In this document: in pieces, positions 1 to 12,549 of the stretch
How positions within the stretch are numbered: position 1 is the first letter of the stretch
Layout of the letters: each line of letters starts with the position of its first letter
Source of the DNA: Cryptomeria japonica
Taxonomy: Eukaryota > Streptophyta > Pinopsida > Cupressales > Cupressaceae
Length of the DNA: 64,000 nt
Direction: 5' to 3'
Assembly (NCBI RefSeq): GCF_030272615.1
Contig: NC_081412.1
Span: 690,438,083-690,502,082, forward strand
Notes under the pieces: model-generated
Seen by the model: the letters and a program-made list of their open reading frames with translations, nothing else
The model's database searches: none
Told to the model about the DNA's origin: nothing
Program-made: the position numbers and the translations under genes

Positions 1-56
1 TTTCTTCTCCTCAGCCACTTCTTTGTACTCAAAATAATTATTCAAGGCATGTATCC
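1..56 (-). pseudogene. Ty3/gypsy gag fragment, part 2 (interrupted)
   Basis: Read on the minus strand this continues the gag reading frame that stops at 8104. Removing element 1 and one copy of the TATCC duplication joins the pieces as ...ELVDWI-HALNNYFEYKEVAEEKK, which resembles the conserved N-terminal gag helix region of plant gypsy elements (pattern DWI-x-ALE-x-YF). The rest of the gag lies beyond the left edge of the window. It is the old host of element 1, not a cellular gene. Confidence 0.75.
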
Positions 57-843
57 TGTTGGCAAATGCACACTCCAATGAGAAATTGTAGGTGATTGAA
101 GGTTTTGTCATTGATAGAAACCTTGTAATCATATGATACCGACAAAACAGAATACTGGCACCGGCAATGACAAACTCTACATTAGCACACAGAACACCAG
201 CAGTGAAAGGAAGGATACCGGCACCCTGGCCAATAGGAATTTTATTTATAATGTATTTTGTAATTAATTGTAAAATCATTATAAGATGACATAGCAAGTT
301 GTAAAATGACACATATATGTTTGAGATCATTGTAGAACCTTTTGTAATTAAGGAGATAGGCGAAATTATGTAGACCTAATATGTGAATTATAGGTTAAGG
401 GTTTATGTATGTAGCAGAGCTTAAACTAGTACTGGATCTGGCATAGTAGATGCTAATCTGAAGCAGTACAAGACATTGGATTAATATAATCCATTTTTGT
501 AAGTCAGTGTGACTTCTTTTGTAATTGAGCAGTGAGCTCTAGGCACTTGGCCTTCCTGCATGTGCAGGCCCCTATTGTAAGAGTAATATTCCCTTATTGG
601 CCAGTAAGTAGATATTGTGGGTCACAAATCCCACCAAGGTTTTTCCCAGACCGGGTTTCCTCGTTAAAATACTATGTTATGGTGTATTTCTCATGTTGTT
701 GTTGTTATTTTTGTTTACTGCATTATTTCTAGTTTACCGATACACAGTTTTAATATGTTTTTCATGTTTTAAGTCAAGTAATATTATAAACCGGTTAGAC
801 ACTGATTCACCCCCCCCTCTCAGTATCTTTGGGAATCCTAACA
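57..843 (+). repeat. 5' LTR of element 1
   Basis: It starts TGTTGGCAAATGC and ends CCTAACA, and matches 7312-8098 along its whole length with scattered substitutions. At about 616-668 it carries a block (CCCACCAAGGTTTTTCCC then GGGTTTCC) also recognisable in the LTRs of the copia and aORF elements further right. ORFs of 60-90 codons inside it are fortuitous. Confidence 0.93.
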
Positions 844-844
844 A

Positions 845-857
845 TTGGTATCAGAGC
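845..857 (+). other. Primer binding site (initiator tRNA-Met) of element 1
   Basis: TTGGTATCAGAGC begins two bases after the LTR end. It is complementary to the 3' end of plant initiator tRNA-Met, the usual minus-strand primer of copia elements. Confidence 0.9.
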
Positions 858-887
858 TTGGTCCTCTATTTTTAGAAGCCTAATAGC

Positions 888-1982
888 TTGAGGAAGATCT
901 TGTCACCAGTAGAGACGGAAAACTTGAGAAAACAATTGGAAACAACTCTTTCAGACTATGATGCAAAAAAGATGAAGAATATCGAACTTGAAGATGATCT
1001 AAAGGCTGCTCAGGATATCATTCAAGCACTTCAAGAAAATATTACCATTGCAAGAAATAAGAGAAGATAACTTTGTGAAAAAATGTAGAATGAGAATGAT
1101 GAAAAGGAAATTCTTAATGATCTGGTAAACAAGCTAAGACAAGAGATCAGTACAACACAGAATGAGATGCAGGATATGACTATGAGATTTTGTAAAGAAA
1201 TTGAAGATAGAGAGAAGAATGAAGAAGACTTGGTTAGAAGACTAAATGATGCTAGAAATGAAAACACACGACTCCGTCATGAAAATGATATGTTGAAGAC
1301 AGATCTAATGCACACACAAAATGACAAGACTGAACTCATAAGATAGAAAGGAATCTTGGAAAGTGAACTAGCTGCTGCAAATCATCACAAGGATAAATTC
1401 AAGAAAAGTTTAGAAGAACTTGGTGACATGCTGAAAAATTAGAAACCTAATGGTGATACAAATGACCTTGGCTTTGAAGTTAGTGAAAGCTTTGGTACTA
1501 CAAACAATCATGATCATAGCTTTAACTATAACAAGTATGGTCATAGAGAAAATCAGTGTAGATCTAGAAATTATCAAAACACTAATACACCCACCGATCA
1601 ATGTTCTAAATGCAACAAAGTTGGTCATAATTCAGAAAATTGCAGAATGAATGTGAGATGTTATGTTTGTGGAAGATTTGGGCACTTATCTAATCATTGC
1701 AGAACACATACCGACATAGGATATGGGAAAGCTATTCAGAAGAACATTGTGACTTGTTATGCCTATAGCAAGATTGGACATATTGCTAAATTTTGTAGAA
1801 GCAAGCCCTCACTGGCAAATAACAAAGGTCCTAGTTTAAAAGGTAAAGAAAAAGTTGAAGAGGTAAGACAAGAATTCTCAAAACAATGAATCAGAAAGTC
1901 AGATCAGAATGTTGATATGAATACTCCTCCACCGGTAGAACAAAGTAACACTCCACCGGTAGGAGACTCTTCATCTTACTAA
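888..1982 (+). pseudogene. gag of element 1 (coiled coil plus zinc knuckles)
   Basis: A single frame runs from about 888 to the stop at 1980-1982, broken by stops near 1068, 1086, 1344, 1441 and 1887. The first 170 or so codons are rich in E, K, L and N with heptad spacing, suggesting a coiled coil for capsid assembly. CCHC-type knuckles follow: CNKVGHNSENC, CYVCGRFGHLSNHC and a damaged CYAYSKIGHIAKFC (third Cys lost), with a further degenerate one before them. A basic and proline-rich tail ends the frame. Element B encodes the same order of parts at 45,511-46,713, including the tail with its PPVEQS motif. The likely original role is nucleocapsid packaging of the element RNA. Confidence 0.85.
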
Positions 1983-4944
1983 AAAAATTATTTTGGGGGT
2001 TTAGCAACTAAATAAAAAATATGCTATTATTCCCTCGGTTAATGGTGAGAAGTTGAAATTACTTCTATACCGGCAGATGAGTTAAGTTGTGACTTAACCA
2101 GCAAGCATAAAATGTGGTAGTTGGTGAAAATAACATTATAAAGCAAGTGTTTTGGCTCCTTTTTCATTCACCAAGCATTCAAATCTTTGAGAGCGCGAAA
2201 ATTCCCGATTGAAGGTACTCCAAGCAAAGAAGTGAAGCAATCTATAAAATCATTCATTAGGTAGATTGAGGTATTTATAGCTATGGCATCTTCATCCACT
2301 CCTGAATTTACTGCAAACCCTACTGTTGTTGAAGTTGTTAAGCGACCTAGACCCATTTTTCAGCTAGTTCTCAAAAATGCTAAGAAAGATGATAGCATAG
2401 GTGCATTCTCTCAAATCCCTAAAGGAGTAGTATATGCTGAAAACCCTAGAATGTATATACATTTTCATATTGATGAACTAGGTAATGATGAAATTAAAAA
2501 TATGTATAATACTATAATCTATGATGAATCTGGAAATGTCAAACTGAACATAAGATAGCAAAAACCCTAGGTTTCATTGAAATTCTTAGTATCCTCGAAT
2601 TCCCAAAGGATATCATAAGGATTGTGTTAAGTAGAGTACATGGTGAATTTTTTTGGTTAGACTCTATTCACAAAATCACAAAAGAAGTAGTAAAAGCTGT
2701 AACAGGGTTACCCTCCACCGGCAACAGACCTGACAAAACTAAGAAGGTCTCAAATGACTTAGTGACAAACCTAACTAGTGCAACATATGATAAGAGATCT
2801 CTAAGGGTAGATGATGTGAAGGATACAAATATAAGATTTATTAGTATGATCTTAGGTTATAAGGCCACACATGCAAATAGGTTAAACTCAGTTTCTAGCC
2901 TATGTATTAAGAGTGCCTATGATATGGTAAATGATAATGCAAGGATAGACATATGTGAATGGCTCAAAGATGAGTTGATAGACAATTTGGGTAAGATCAA
3001 AAGAGACAAGAAAGGAATATTCAGATTCAGAAACTTACTTTTTTGTCTGATGCTATACATAACCAAACAAGTACCCGGTATTGGTGCTAGAGATTTTGGT
3101 TTTAATATACTAGTAGGAAAACAACTATCAGAACTATTGAACAATATGGGAGAGAATAGGGAGAAAAACATAAATGAGCACTTTGAAGCACTAAAGGCTC
3201 AAATGAAAACTAGAGTAAGGTTATCACAAGCTATTGTGGATAAGTATCAAAAAGAAATATGTTTTGTGATAAAGAAAGATGAAATTTGGATGGAGGCAGT
3301 TATCCCTAGAACCATCTGGGTAACTAAAATGGGCTATGAGATAGATGATAACACCATAGAAACTTATGCAAAAGCCCTCCTTGAAGCTCCTAAGGAACCA
3401 GAAGTGAAGGTATTTGGTAGTGCAGAAACAATTGAGAGCACTATACAATCAAGGAAAAGAGTTAAGAAAGTAGAAGCAAAGGATAGAAAAGGAACCTGAC
3501 AGGCACAGACAATCAAGGAAGATGTGCTAAAACAAACTAGTATAACTGAGAGTGAGTTGGAAGCACTTCAACTAGAAACTCACCTTTCACCGGTTGGAAC
3601 TTCTTCAAAAAGCGACATACCTGTTGTATTGAAGAGAGTTGAGAGGAAAAGAAAACCTTCATCGACACCTTCTCCTACACCAAAAAGGACAAGACAAAAG
3701 CAACAGGCAGTAAGGCCTCCGACAAAGAAGATGACTCCTAAGAAGAAGGTGAAACAAACTATTGCTCCCATTGACAAACTTTTTAGCAAAATTACAGAGG
3801 ATGGTAAGCTGAAGAATATCAATAAAATGTACAATACACTATCAGTTGATGATAAGGATAGCATAGAGAACGGTGTAATTCTACACTTAAAATATATAAG
3901 AAATTTTTGATGCAAATTGTTGATGAAATTCCAAATGACTTGTATAGGAGACTAGAAGCTAGAAAATTATCTATTGTTGAACTAGATAAAAAGATTAAGA
4001 TTGAAAAATTACTGGCAGCGCATCTAGTTAACTCACCTGATGAAATAGACAAATTAATCAGTGAGGCCAACCGGACAATATTCTCTACTGCTCACCAGCA
4101 TGTAGCACTAATGGTTGGCAGAGTAACTAAAGTTTCTGAGGAAACAACTGATGGATGGGATATTTTCTTTGTAGAGAGAGAAAAAGAGGAAGAATTACTC
4201 AGACCTAAAACCATCAAAGTATATCAAAAGGATAGAGACAAGGGTAAAGGTAAGGTAGGTGGACCACCAAGTTTAAAAATAACTGACAATATGCCCCCAC
4301 CTCCTTCAGATACTCCACCTATAGATATCACTGAAAATCAACCGGCCACTGAGAGTATGGAGACTCGGGTAGAAGACACAAACCCTGGATCAGAATTTTT
4401 GTATACTGTAAATGTAGATACTCAGGAAGTTAATGTCGTGGTTGATAGGGAGACCACTAAGGATAAGGAGAAAGATGTGACTACTGAATCACTGGCTACA
4501 AAGGTTGAGTTAAACATAGAAAAATCATCACAGGCAGAGAAACCGGTAGACAAAATATCTGAAGAATTGGCTAAGGAAAGTTCAGAGGCACAAACTGAGG
4601 AACCAGCAACTGAAAAACTCATAAAAACTGTCTGAAACACAAATGGAGAAACCCAAATAGGTATAGGTTGAAGCATAGGTACAAACAGAGATAGTGTCAC
4701 CGGCACAAACTGAAAAACCTAAAACTTTGTTTGTGAAAATGGAAACTCAGACTGACCCACCAGAGGTCAAACCAAGCAAGGAAATAACCACCACCGGTAG
4801 CATGGCTATTGTAAAAATTGTTGGACAAACATCTGGTACAACTATGACATAATTCAGACCTACTAATGTAATTGAGGTCTTGTTAGATTCAATAAAGAAG
4901 ATCACAAAATGCAATGCACAAGCCTATAAGGCTATTGATGATAC

Positions 4945-6407
4945 TGTAGACGTATAAAAATGACCATATTCCTAAATGAATATTTTATGTTCATTTCTCT
5001 ATTTAATTAAATCCAATTTAATTAAATTATCCACATTCTTCTATTTAATTAAATAAGTTACTCAATTTATTTAAATTAAATTCACTATACCCATTTAATG
5101 AATAAATCATTTTATTCAATTAAATCCCCCTAGCCACTTTTAATTAAATTCAAATTTAATTAAATAGTTATCCTAAATTGAATAAATCAAATTTATTTAA
5201 TTACAACCAAATTGAATGAAAATCAAATAATTCAATTAAATCCTATTATCCCTCCATCCACTTGCAAAATCCCAAACCCCTTCCTAATCCCTTCTAGAAT
5301 CTTCTAATCGATTCTAATTAACCTAACCCTCCTCTAAATTTTGTCACATCCCTAAGCAAAGGGAGGTCACTTCTCAAATGGCCCAAAGTCTTGGATAACC
5401 ATTGAAGGTTTTCAACCTTCAACCACCAAAACCCCCAAAGTCTTTGAAAACCATTGAAGGCTTCCAACCTTCAACCACTTAATCCCCAAAGTCTCCAATA
5501 ACCATTAATGGTTATTTCAAACCCTCCCACATGGTTAAAACATTTGTTTTGACTCAACCTCTATCCAACCCAAGGGTCTCATCAGGTCATTAATGCTTTG
5601 ACCATGATTATCTCCTAAACATTTGCACAAAGGTTTATTCTTGGATTAGATCCTAATTCATTGGGTAAACCTAACTTAGACTTGACCCTTAGCCTTTAGA
5701 TAACCATGAGGTCTTCTCAGGCCTTTAATACCTCCAACCTCTTCTTTCAACCCAATCCTGTGTGGACATTTGTCACCATGTCATTGGTGCCAATTGTGCA
5801 CATGGATCCTCAACTTTCAAACTTGGCCCTTGATTAAACCTTTCAATCCTGACCATCCATTGCCCTGTTTGTGCTATAAATAGAGCTCTCATTCCTCCAT
5901 TTTTAACAATCCTCTTTCAAATTTGAAGCATCACACTTATGCTCAAATTCTTTCAAGCTTTCATTTCATATATGCTCATTTAGCCTCTTTTAGATCATAA
6001 ATTAGACTAATATGCATGCTAGAGTAATTTATTTATCATTTTAGCTCAATCATAGACTAAATATAGTATGCTAGGATAGTATTCATACTAATCTTGTCAT
6101 CTTATAGTTAGTTTATTGCATTTTAGCATCATACATAGCTTACAACACATCTCATACTAAAATCTAAAAAAAGCATCTCTCGTTCTCATATTTGCCATCC
6201 CTAAACCATTTTGCTCAGTAACCTGAGAGCAAAAACGTTGGTTTGAGGGACATTGTGAGATAGAGAACCATGGGACCCTCCTTGGGAAGCTGAGTAACAC
6301 TACGTTACTCCATAGCTTGCATCAAGAAGTCCTGTGTGTGTGTGTGGACTGGTATTTCTCGTATTTTTCACGTTTTAAGTTTTATTCGACCACTTTTCCT
6401 GCATACA
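4945..6407 (+). mobile_element. Solo LTR (gypsy-type) inside the aORF
   Basis: A 1463-bp sequence starting TGTAGACG and ending GCATACA, flanked by identical 5-bp copies GATAC (4940-4944 and 6408-6412). Removing it and one GATAC restores the aORF frame (AIDDT-IPILKL). The first 300 bp are built of repeated ATTTAATTAAAT-like palindromes. A TATA box follows at 5875. No internal region remains, so this is most simply the product of recombination between two LTRs. Confidence 0.92.
5875..5882 (+). promoter_or_regulatory. TATA box of the solo LTR
   Basis: TATAAATA, preceded by GTGC and followed by GAGCTC, lies about 530 bp before the LTR end, as expected for the U3/R border. It orients the LTR on the plus strand. 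Confidence 0.65.
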
Positions 6408-7299
6408 GATACCATACCAATTCTTAAATTAATAGCACCAAAGTCCAGTGTTGAGAATAAAGATTCTTTAGGTCAACTAGACACATTGTCTAAGTTTATC
6501 ACCGACAACCTTGTAACTATTGATAAATTGAATGAGGATATATTTAAGGAGAGATTGATAAAGGAAAATGAGAAATTATTTGAGGATATTATTAAGAAGA
6601 ATAAGGAAGAAATGGACACCCTTTTACTGGAACTTGGAGAAATAATCTATGACTTCAAGAAACTGTATAGGGATACTTGCAAAACAAATGTCCTAACAGA
6701 GGATCTTGACAAGGAGATCAACAAAATAAAAGAGAAGACAAATAATATTGCTGACAATCTGATTGGAGCATCAAATTCATTTTTGGAGTTAGAGAAGAAA
6801 ATTGCAGAGCAGGAAGAGAAAATCAAGAAATTGGAAAATGAAAAACAGGGAATAAAGGACAAGGCAAAGGACTTAAAATGCAGACTTAGTCCAAGACTAG
6901 AGTATCTTATTTCTTTGAGAAAATAAATATCTGAGGCTCTAGTTCCTGGACTGAAGACACTGGAAGAACAAATGCACATACTCACCGGTATAGTACAGAG
7001 AACACAAGAAGCCATAAAAGATTGCAAACACATTCAGTAATGGCATAAATCTAGTTTTGACAGATATCTTTCAGATTGTAACCCACTGGTTACAACAATC
7101 CAGGTAGGACTCCATTGACACCGAATGACCACCTTTGTCATTGATGTCAAAGGGGGAGTAGTGGGATGAGAAAAATGATCAGAAAAAGGACATCATCTAC
7201 TTGGGGGGAGCATACAGTTTTTGGAAAGACAATTTTGACAGACTATTTTTGGATATCATTTTGGACATTTTTTTTCTCATGAGTGTTGCCATCAATGCC

Positions 7300-7311
7300 A
7301 AAGGGGGAGAT
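7300..7311 (+). other. Polypurine tract of element 1
   Basis: AAAGGGGGAGA immediately precedes the 3' LTR, whose first bases have mutated from TG to TA. The upstream context CCATCAATGCC is shared with copia E and element B. Confidence 0.85.
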
Positions 7312-8098
7312 TATTGGCAAATGCACACTCCAATGAGAAAATGTAGGTGATTGAAGGTTTTTTCATTGATGGCAACCTTGCAATCATATGATACCGGCAA
7401 GACAGAATACTGGCACCGACAACGACAAACTCTACATCGGCACATAGAACACTGGTAGTGAAAGGAAGGATATCGACACCCTAGCCGACATGAATTTTAT
7501 TTATAAAGTATTTTGTAATTAATTGTAAAATCAATGTAAGCCAACATGGAAAGTTGTAAAATGACTCATATATGTATGAGATCATTGTAGAACCTTTTGT
7601 AATTAAGGAGATAGGTGAAATTATGCAGACCTAATATTTGAATTATAGGTTAAGGGTTTATGTATGTAGCAGAGCTTAAACCGGTACTAGATCTGGCATA
7701 GCATATACTAATCTGAAGCAGTACAAGACATTGGATTAATATAATGCATTTTTCTAAGTCAGTGTGACTTCTTTTGTAATTGAGCAGTGAGCTCTAGGCA
7801 CTTGGCCTTCTTGCATGTGCAGGCCCCTATTGTAAGAGTAATATTCCCTTATTGGCCAGTAAGTGAATATTGTGGGTCACAAATCCCATTGAGGTTTTTC
7901 CCACACCGGGTTTCCTTGTTAAAATACTATGTTATGGTGTACTTCTCATGTGGTTGTTGTTATTCTTGTTTACTACATTATTTCTGGTTTACTAGTACAT
8001 AATTTTAATATGCTTTTCATGTTTTAAGTCAAGTAAAATTATAAACCGGTTAGATACTGATTCACACCCCCCTCTCAGTATCTTTGGGAATCCTAACA
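7312..8098 (+). repeat. 3' LTR of element 1
   Basis: Same length (787 bp) as the 5' LTR and aligned to it end to end. It ends CCTAACA and abuts the right TATCC duplication. Differences from the 5' copy are mostly transitions. Confidence 0.93.
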
Positions 8099-8103
8099 TA
8101 TCC

Positions 8104-8419
8104 AATCTACAAGTTCCTCAACATTCATCTTCCCACTATAGGTAGGAGTATCCATCTTGGCCTCAAAAGAGTCTTTTCCTATTGTCTTGAGGGCTTCAAT
8201 GAATGGTCTTTGACCAACAGGCATCTCTATCTCTTTCCTTTGGGGTTCTTCTTATACATCCTCTTTCTCCCCTTCTTCATCAGTCTCCTCACTTGGCCCT
8301 TTTCCTTTTTTCACTGCCTTTAGTTCATCCTTGAGTTCCTCCTTGACCCTAGTCTTGATCATCTTTTCCATCTCTTGGAATGTATTAGCCACCTCTGTGG
8401 ACGTTCCCTTTGGAGGCAT
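8104..8419 (-). pseudogene. Ty3/gypsy gag fragment, part 1 (N-terminus)
   Basis: On the minus strand an ATG at 8419-8417 opens MPPKGTSTEVANTFQEMEK, followed by a Lys/Glu-rich helix, an in-frame stop, and the gag motif region FIEALKTIGKDSFEAKMD. The frame runs directly into 56-1 once element 1 is removed. This is the gag start of an older minus-strand gypsy element, with a primer-site-like sequence 70 bp upstream (8489-8502). The remaining gag and pol lie outside the window. Confidence 0.75.
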
Positions 8420-8488
8420 TATGATAGCCTCTACTTGGCTCTCTTTTACTTAAATACAACAAAATTTATCCTCCTAATGATCAGACTT

Positions 8489-8502
8489 TCTCTAATGCCA
8501 AT
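8489..8502 (-). other. Degenerate primer binding site of the minus-strand gypsy element
   Basis: The minus strand reads ATTGGCATTAGAGA, a decayed TGGTATCAGAG, just after a possible LTR end at 8504. Its position between LTR and gag ATG supports the assignment. Confidence 0.5.
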
Positions 8503-8503
8503 A

Positions 8504-11500
8504 TGATATAGAGCCCCAAGGAACAAAGGCTTCTCACATAAACTCACTCTACAAGACCCTTAATTAAGGTTTCAAAATTCCTATCAACAACATGATAGGA
8601 TTGGAAAATCCTATCAACAGCTTGCCAGGACACCTCTACACTCCCCTTTTCTCAATGGGGCCCCTTTTAATCCCTAAACAACTCTTTAAGATACAACTTC
8701 TCACTTCATGTCTCTCCTTGACACCAACTCTCCTATAGTCACCTACGACCAACTCAGATTATAAAACATCCACCATTGCAAAACAAGTATGGACACTATA
8801 GAACCTCTTATCTAACCCTAGAGGTGTTGACCACAACCAAGACAACACCCTTTTGTTTATACAGGTTCAATCAATGTGACTTTCCCTCTACAAGACACCT
8901 ACTCCTTGTAGCCCTATTTTGAACTTTTGAGGAAAAACTTGAAAATCCTCCTAATGACACCATAGAGTCTTGACACTTTTTTATGTCTCCTTTGGTGACA
9001 CAAAACACTTCCAAAACTCAAACCCCAACTCTTGCATTGACTGGGTCAAACACTGCTTCTATAAGAGGCCTAATAGGGCTTTTAGGCCACTTTTTAAAAG
9101 AAAATACACTCCAATGGTTTGATCCAATGACACCAATGGATGGGAAAGGTCTACAAACATCCCAAAACACCAAATCAATCATTATATAGGGTCCACCACT
9201 CTTAATTCTATTGTTGCACAATTTTTAATAGTCAAAACCAACTAGTCACGTGAGGATGCCTAGCCTAGGGCTTGATCCCAAGATACACCAGTTAAATGGC
9301 CCACTCAGAAACCTTCAAAATCCTAAAATAAATTTTCTCCTCCACCATTTCCCAAATTTTGAGCCAATTTGGCCAGAGGAATGACGGGTTAAGAAAGCAT
9401 TTCCTCAGCACACTTGGTTTTGGAGGGGTTTTAGATCGTATGTCACCAAAATACAACTATCTCACTTGTTTCTCATTCTTTTCCTGCCAAATAAAAACCA
9501 AATGAACATCAACACATGTTCCTATTAAAATCAATGATTTATCCTACACATGTAATCCATACAATAACTGTACAAGGCATTGTTACAGTAAATTTCTGAG
9601 AGTTTTATTGAATCTGATCACTACTTACATCCAAACTTCATCAAAGATTCATCAGAACTTCATAAATCCTTTCCCATCAACCTCCAAGGCCTTAAGAAAT
9701 ATTTCTCCAACCTCCCCAACTTACTCCAACTGAAATTTTAATTAGGTAGCCATTGGAGGGAGATTAGTTACAAAATGACAACAAAAGTTGTCATCCAAAC
9801 TTGACAACTTTGCACAAACTTGACAATCTATGACTTTTGCCTATGTAACCTATTAGGACACATCATAAAACTTACAAATAGGCCACATGGGAGTCAAAAT
9901 AAAATGCTTGCCTCATTTAGGCATTTTGGATGTCATTTGACCATAGTTGACCAAATAGGTCCTAAGAAGCTTACAACTACAAAAATGGCATCAAAGCCTT
10001 ACATGGCTAATCAAAACACAATGAATGAACTTGAAAGACCTTATTACACTCAAAATCATTCAAGGAACCTACAAACACTGCTAAGAGCCTTCATTTCTCA
10101 AATGGTCTTCAAAGCTTGCAAGGTGCTCCTACACCACTTCTACCTCTTGAGCTTTTGGGATACTTCTCTCTTCCTTATTTTTCTCTACTGCCCGAACTTG
10201 GCTTGTTTGGCTGACTTTATTTTTTCCTTTGTCTAGAGGATGAAAAGGTATGAAAAACCTATCAGGATAGTCCCCATGATTCCAGTGAGGATTATGATGA
10301 GATCTCCCAGATAACCAAATATCCTTTCCTTCCTTGGGGATCCTATTTGAGTGGAGGGTTTTCCAAGGACTAGAGCTTCCCCTTTCTATGTGACTCTAAC
10401 TAAATCTCTATTGAGAAATGGGAATGTTATTTGGAAAGGAAGGAAAGGAACTAGGGGGATGGGAAACTCTTCTCGGAATCTCCTAAAAGGGCTTACTCCA
10501 TAGCTTGACTGAATAAATAGGGAGTCTCCATCCTATGGGCTTTTGAGCTTTAATTATTTTTTCTCTGGCAAGAAATGCTTGCCAATGCTTTTGGGACCAC
10601 ACCTTCTTAGGTAACGATGGATTTATGGGTTTCCTTGAATACCCCAGAGGGAAAATGGGAAGGTTGTTTAGGAATGAACTTGGGCCAAATGAAGAGGAAG
10701 AAATATGGGAATTTGTCCTGAGATGCTTACCCAAAGAGACCTTTTGAAATCCAAAGTGTTTGTCTTTCTATGGAATTTGTTTGAATAGTGTTTGAGGATG
10801 TTGACATGGTCTTTGACTTGTACCAACTGTTCTCCAGCCATCTTCATTCAACTTTGAGTATTTGCTATTCCATCTAGGGTTTAAGTGTTAATCAAATTAA
10901 ATTTAGAATTAATGGAGTCAAGATTGAAATGAATTGTTGAGATTTATTTAGTTTGATATTTAAAAATAAATATAACTAAAAGGAGTTTATATGATTTCTA
11001 GCATAATATTAAATTTTATATTGTTAACCAATTAATGAGATTTGATAGAAGACTACAATTTGAGATATGAATATAGATTTGTCATCATGAAACCATGAGA
11101 ATATTTTATGGAGAATTCTTATACTTCACAATAGGCTTCATTGTAAGATTTATTTCTCAACTAGGCCAGATATCATGCAATATAATCTTTGACTAGATCA
11201 TGTATAAGGATTTTTTTAGTAGTTCATAGGAATTTAATTTAATCATGTTCAATTAAAATTGCACAAAATTAACAGATTATAAATTTCAATTTATGCCATA
11301 TTTATAATTTTTTTTTGGTTCTAATCATTCTTATTTACGAGAGAGTGTTTCCTTTATATATATATATATCCCAATGTAGCTTTATGTTTACGAGTTGGTT
11401 GTTGGTAGGAAAATTAAATAATCTCTAATTCACAAAAAATCGCACATGGTAAATGAACAATAATGATGCTTTGAATTTTCTTTTCCAGGCTTTGAAACTA

Positions 11501-12232
11501 TTTATGCAAATTTTTAAAGTTTAGATATTTAGAGTAGTGGGTTCATGAAAATGTAGTGAAGTGGAATTTGACTGTATCAAGAATCAAGTTTTTTTAGAGT
11601 GAATTCATTATCACCACACTAGGTTCAACTAGCCAAGACTTATGTTTAAACTAATATCCTATTGAGATTACGTCGATCAACCTTTTTAGTGTTTTAACTA
11701 AAAAGATAAAGGCTCTTCTTAAATAGAGCTATAATAGTTTAAGAAAGGAATTAACATTAATTATAGAAAACTAAAATATTGAACTTAAAAATTAAATAAA
11801 AAATAATAATTAAAAGTAACTTGGAGTAAATGTTTGAATCTTTATTTCTTGGACAATTAAATATTGTATGAACATAAATATGATGTGTTTTTTAGAAAAA
11901 AAAAAAAAAAATCAAAAACTACAACCTAGACATACAAAATAATAGAACCAAAGAATGCAATGAAATACCTTGTAATGAGTATGACATAATAGTAAATAAA
12001 TAAACTATTCTATTGAAAGGAATTTACAAAATTATAATGAAATACATAAGAATAAATATTTCCTAGCTTGAAGAATATTGAATCAACTTTTTCATTAATA
12101 AATCTTACAATACAAGAGGTTTTTTTTTTCTTTTTAGCTATTATGGAATTTTCCTTTAGGTATATTCCTTATATTGGTATTCATACCTCATTAGTTGACT
12201 TAAAAATAAATATCCTTTAATGGCTTAAATGA
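8504..12232 (-). other. Probable gypsy LTR remnant followed by AT-rich non-coding DNA
   Basis: The sequence from 8504 (TGATATAGAGCC) should be the 5' LTR of the minus-strand gypsy element, judged by the primer-site-like sequence to its left. No second LTR copy lies in the window, so its right end cannot be set. From about 10.8 kb the DNA is AT-rich, with a short TA run near 11,357 and a 16-bp A run at 11,896-11,911. Reading frames of up to 138 codons (for example 9820-10,236 +, 10,483-10,734 -) show no motif or biased composition, and I do not call them genes. Confidence 0.4.
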
Positions 12233-12549
12233 TTGAGAACAATATCCTTCAATTTTCAAGTATTATACATGGCTTTTAGTACACATGAGAAAAACTATAA
12301 ATTAATAGGTATACAATCACTACTAGGTCAAATTATTAGCTCCCATTGGATGGATAAGTTACTTAAGAAAGGTTCTTATCAAATTGGGGCAAAACTACAT
12401 TTTAATAGAAGCAAAATATGTAAATATTCAAGGTCAATAAAATATTTAAGACATCATTCAACACCACCAATAGGAATTTCAAGAACCTAGCGATATATCC
12501 CAATCAAAGACCATGATTGAGTCATTGAATTTATAGTAGGAAGTATTAT
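12233..12549 (+). pseudogene. Ty3/gypsy protease-RT fragment, left half
   Basis: One frame (with stops at 12,488 and near 12,517) reads through IISSHWMDKLLKKG, a protease/RT linker-like motif, then RYIPIKDHD and VIEFIVGSI, equivalent to the conserved approach to RT motif 1 (pattern KE-x-I-x-x-x-V-x-x-LL-x-x-GIIRPS). The reading continues across the chromovirus at 19,255 with MHPNKSLYLLP. It is an old, badly decayed gypsy pol and the target of the chromovirus. Confidence 0.65.

Larger units (their letters stand above)
2283..7040 (+). pseudogene. Accessory ORF (aORF) of element 1, unknown function
   Basis: Begins MASSSTPEF at 2283 and, after excision of the solo LTR (4945-6407), continues to a stop at 7038-7040, with frame changes near 2560-2620 and 3905 and internal stops. 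Order of parts: an N-terminal domain of about 400 residues (to about 3500) with an ITKEVVKAVTGLP motif; a Lys/Arg/Pro-rich linker (about 3640-3760) like a nuclear localisation signal; a helical region from 3907 (MQIVDEIPNDLYRRLEARKL); a Glu/Thr/Pro-rich low-complexity tail; and a C-terminal coiled coil (about 6440-7037) ending after the motif LSPRLEYL. The same order occurs in elements A and B on the other strand, so it is a real gene family. I do not recognise a known domain. An envelope-like or plant-transposon-associated ORF is possible but unproven. Confidence 0.82.
57..8098 (+). mobile_element. Element 1: complete gag+aORF LTR retrotransposon without pol
   Basis: Two 787-bp LTRs (57-843 and 7312-8098) bound the element, and a perfect 5-bp duplication TATCC lies at 52-56 and 8099-8103. 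An initiator-Met primer site follows the left LTR and a purine tract AAGGGGGAGA precedes the right LTR. Inside are a decayed copia-like gag (coiled coil plus CCHC knuckles) and one long accessory reading frame. No protease, integrase, reverse transcriptase or RNase H motif is visible in any frame. Removing the solo LTR at 4945-6407 leaves about 6.6 kb. It is therefore a non-autonomous element that must have been copied by enzymes supplied in trans. Related copies are at 29,399-34,532 and 40,807-47,549. Confidence 0.93.

Noticed and set aside
845-857. Possible tRNA gene at the TGGTATCAGAGC sites
   Set aside because: Only the 12-14 base complement of a tRNA 3' end is present; no cloverleaf can be built around it.
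532-875. Short frames inside the LTR of element 1 (also 7787-8002)
   Set aside because: They lie wholly in the LTR and repeat in both LTR copies with changes. There is no domain or codon-like conservation.
6336-6926. Separate coiled-coil gene starting at 6336
   Set aside because: The first 72 bases lie in the solo LTR. Excision at GATAC shows the coiled coil is the C-terminus of the aORF.
9820-10236. 138-codon plus-strand frame as a host gene
   Set aside because: No motif, no paralogue in the window, and composition like the surrounding non-coding DNA. A Leu/Phe-rich end is common in AT-rich random frames.
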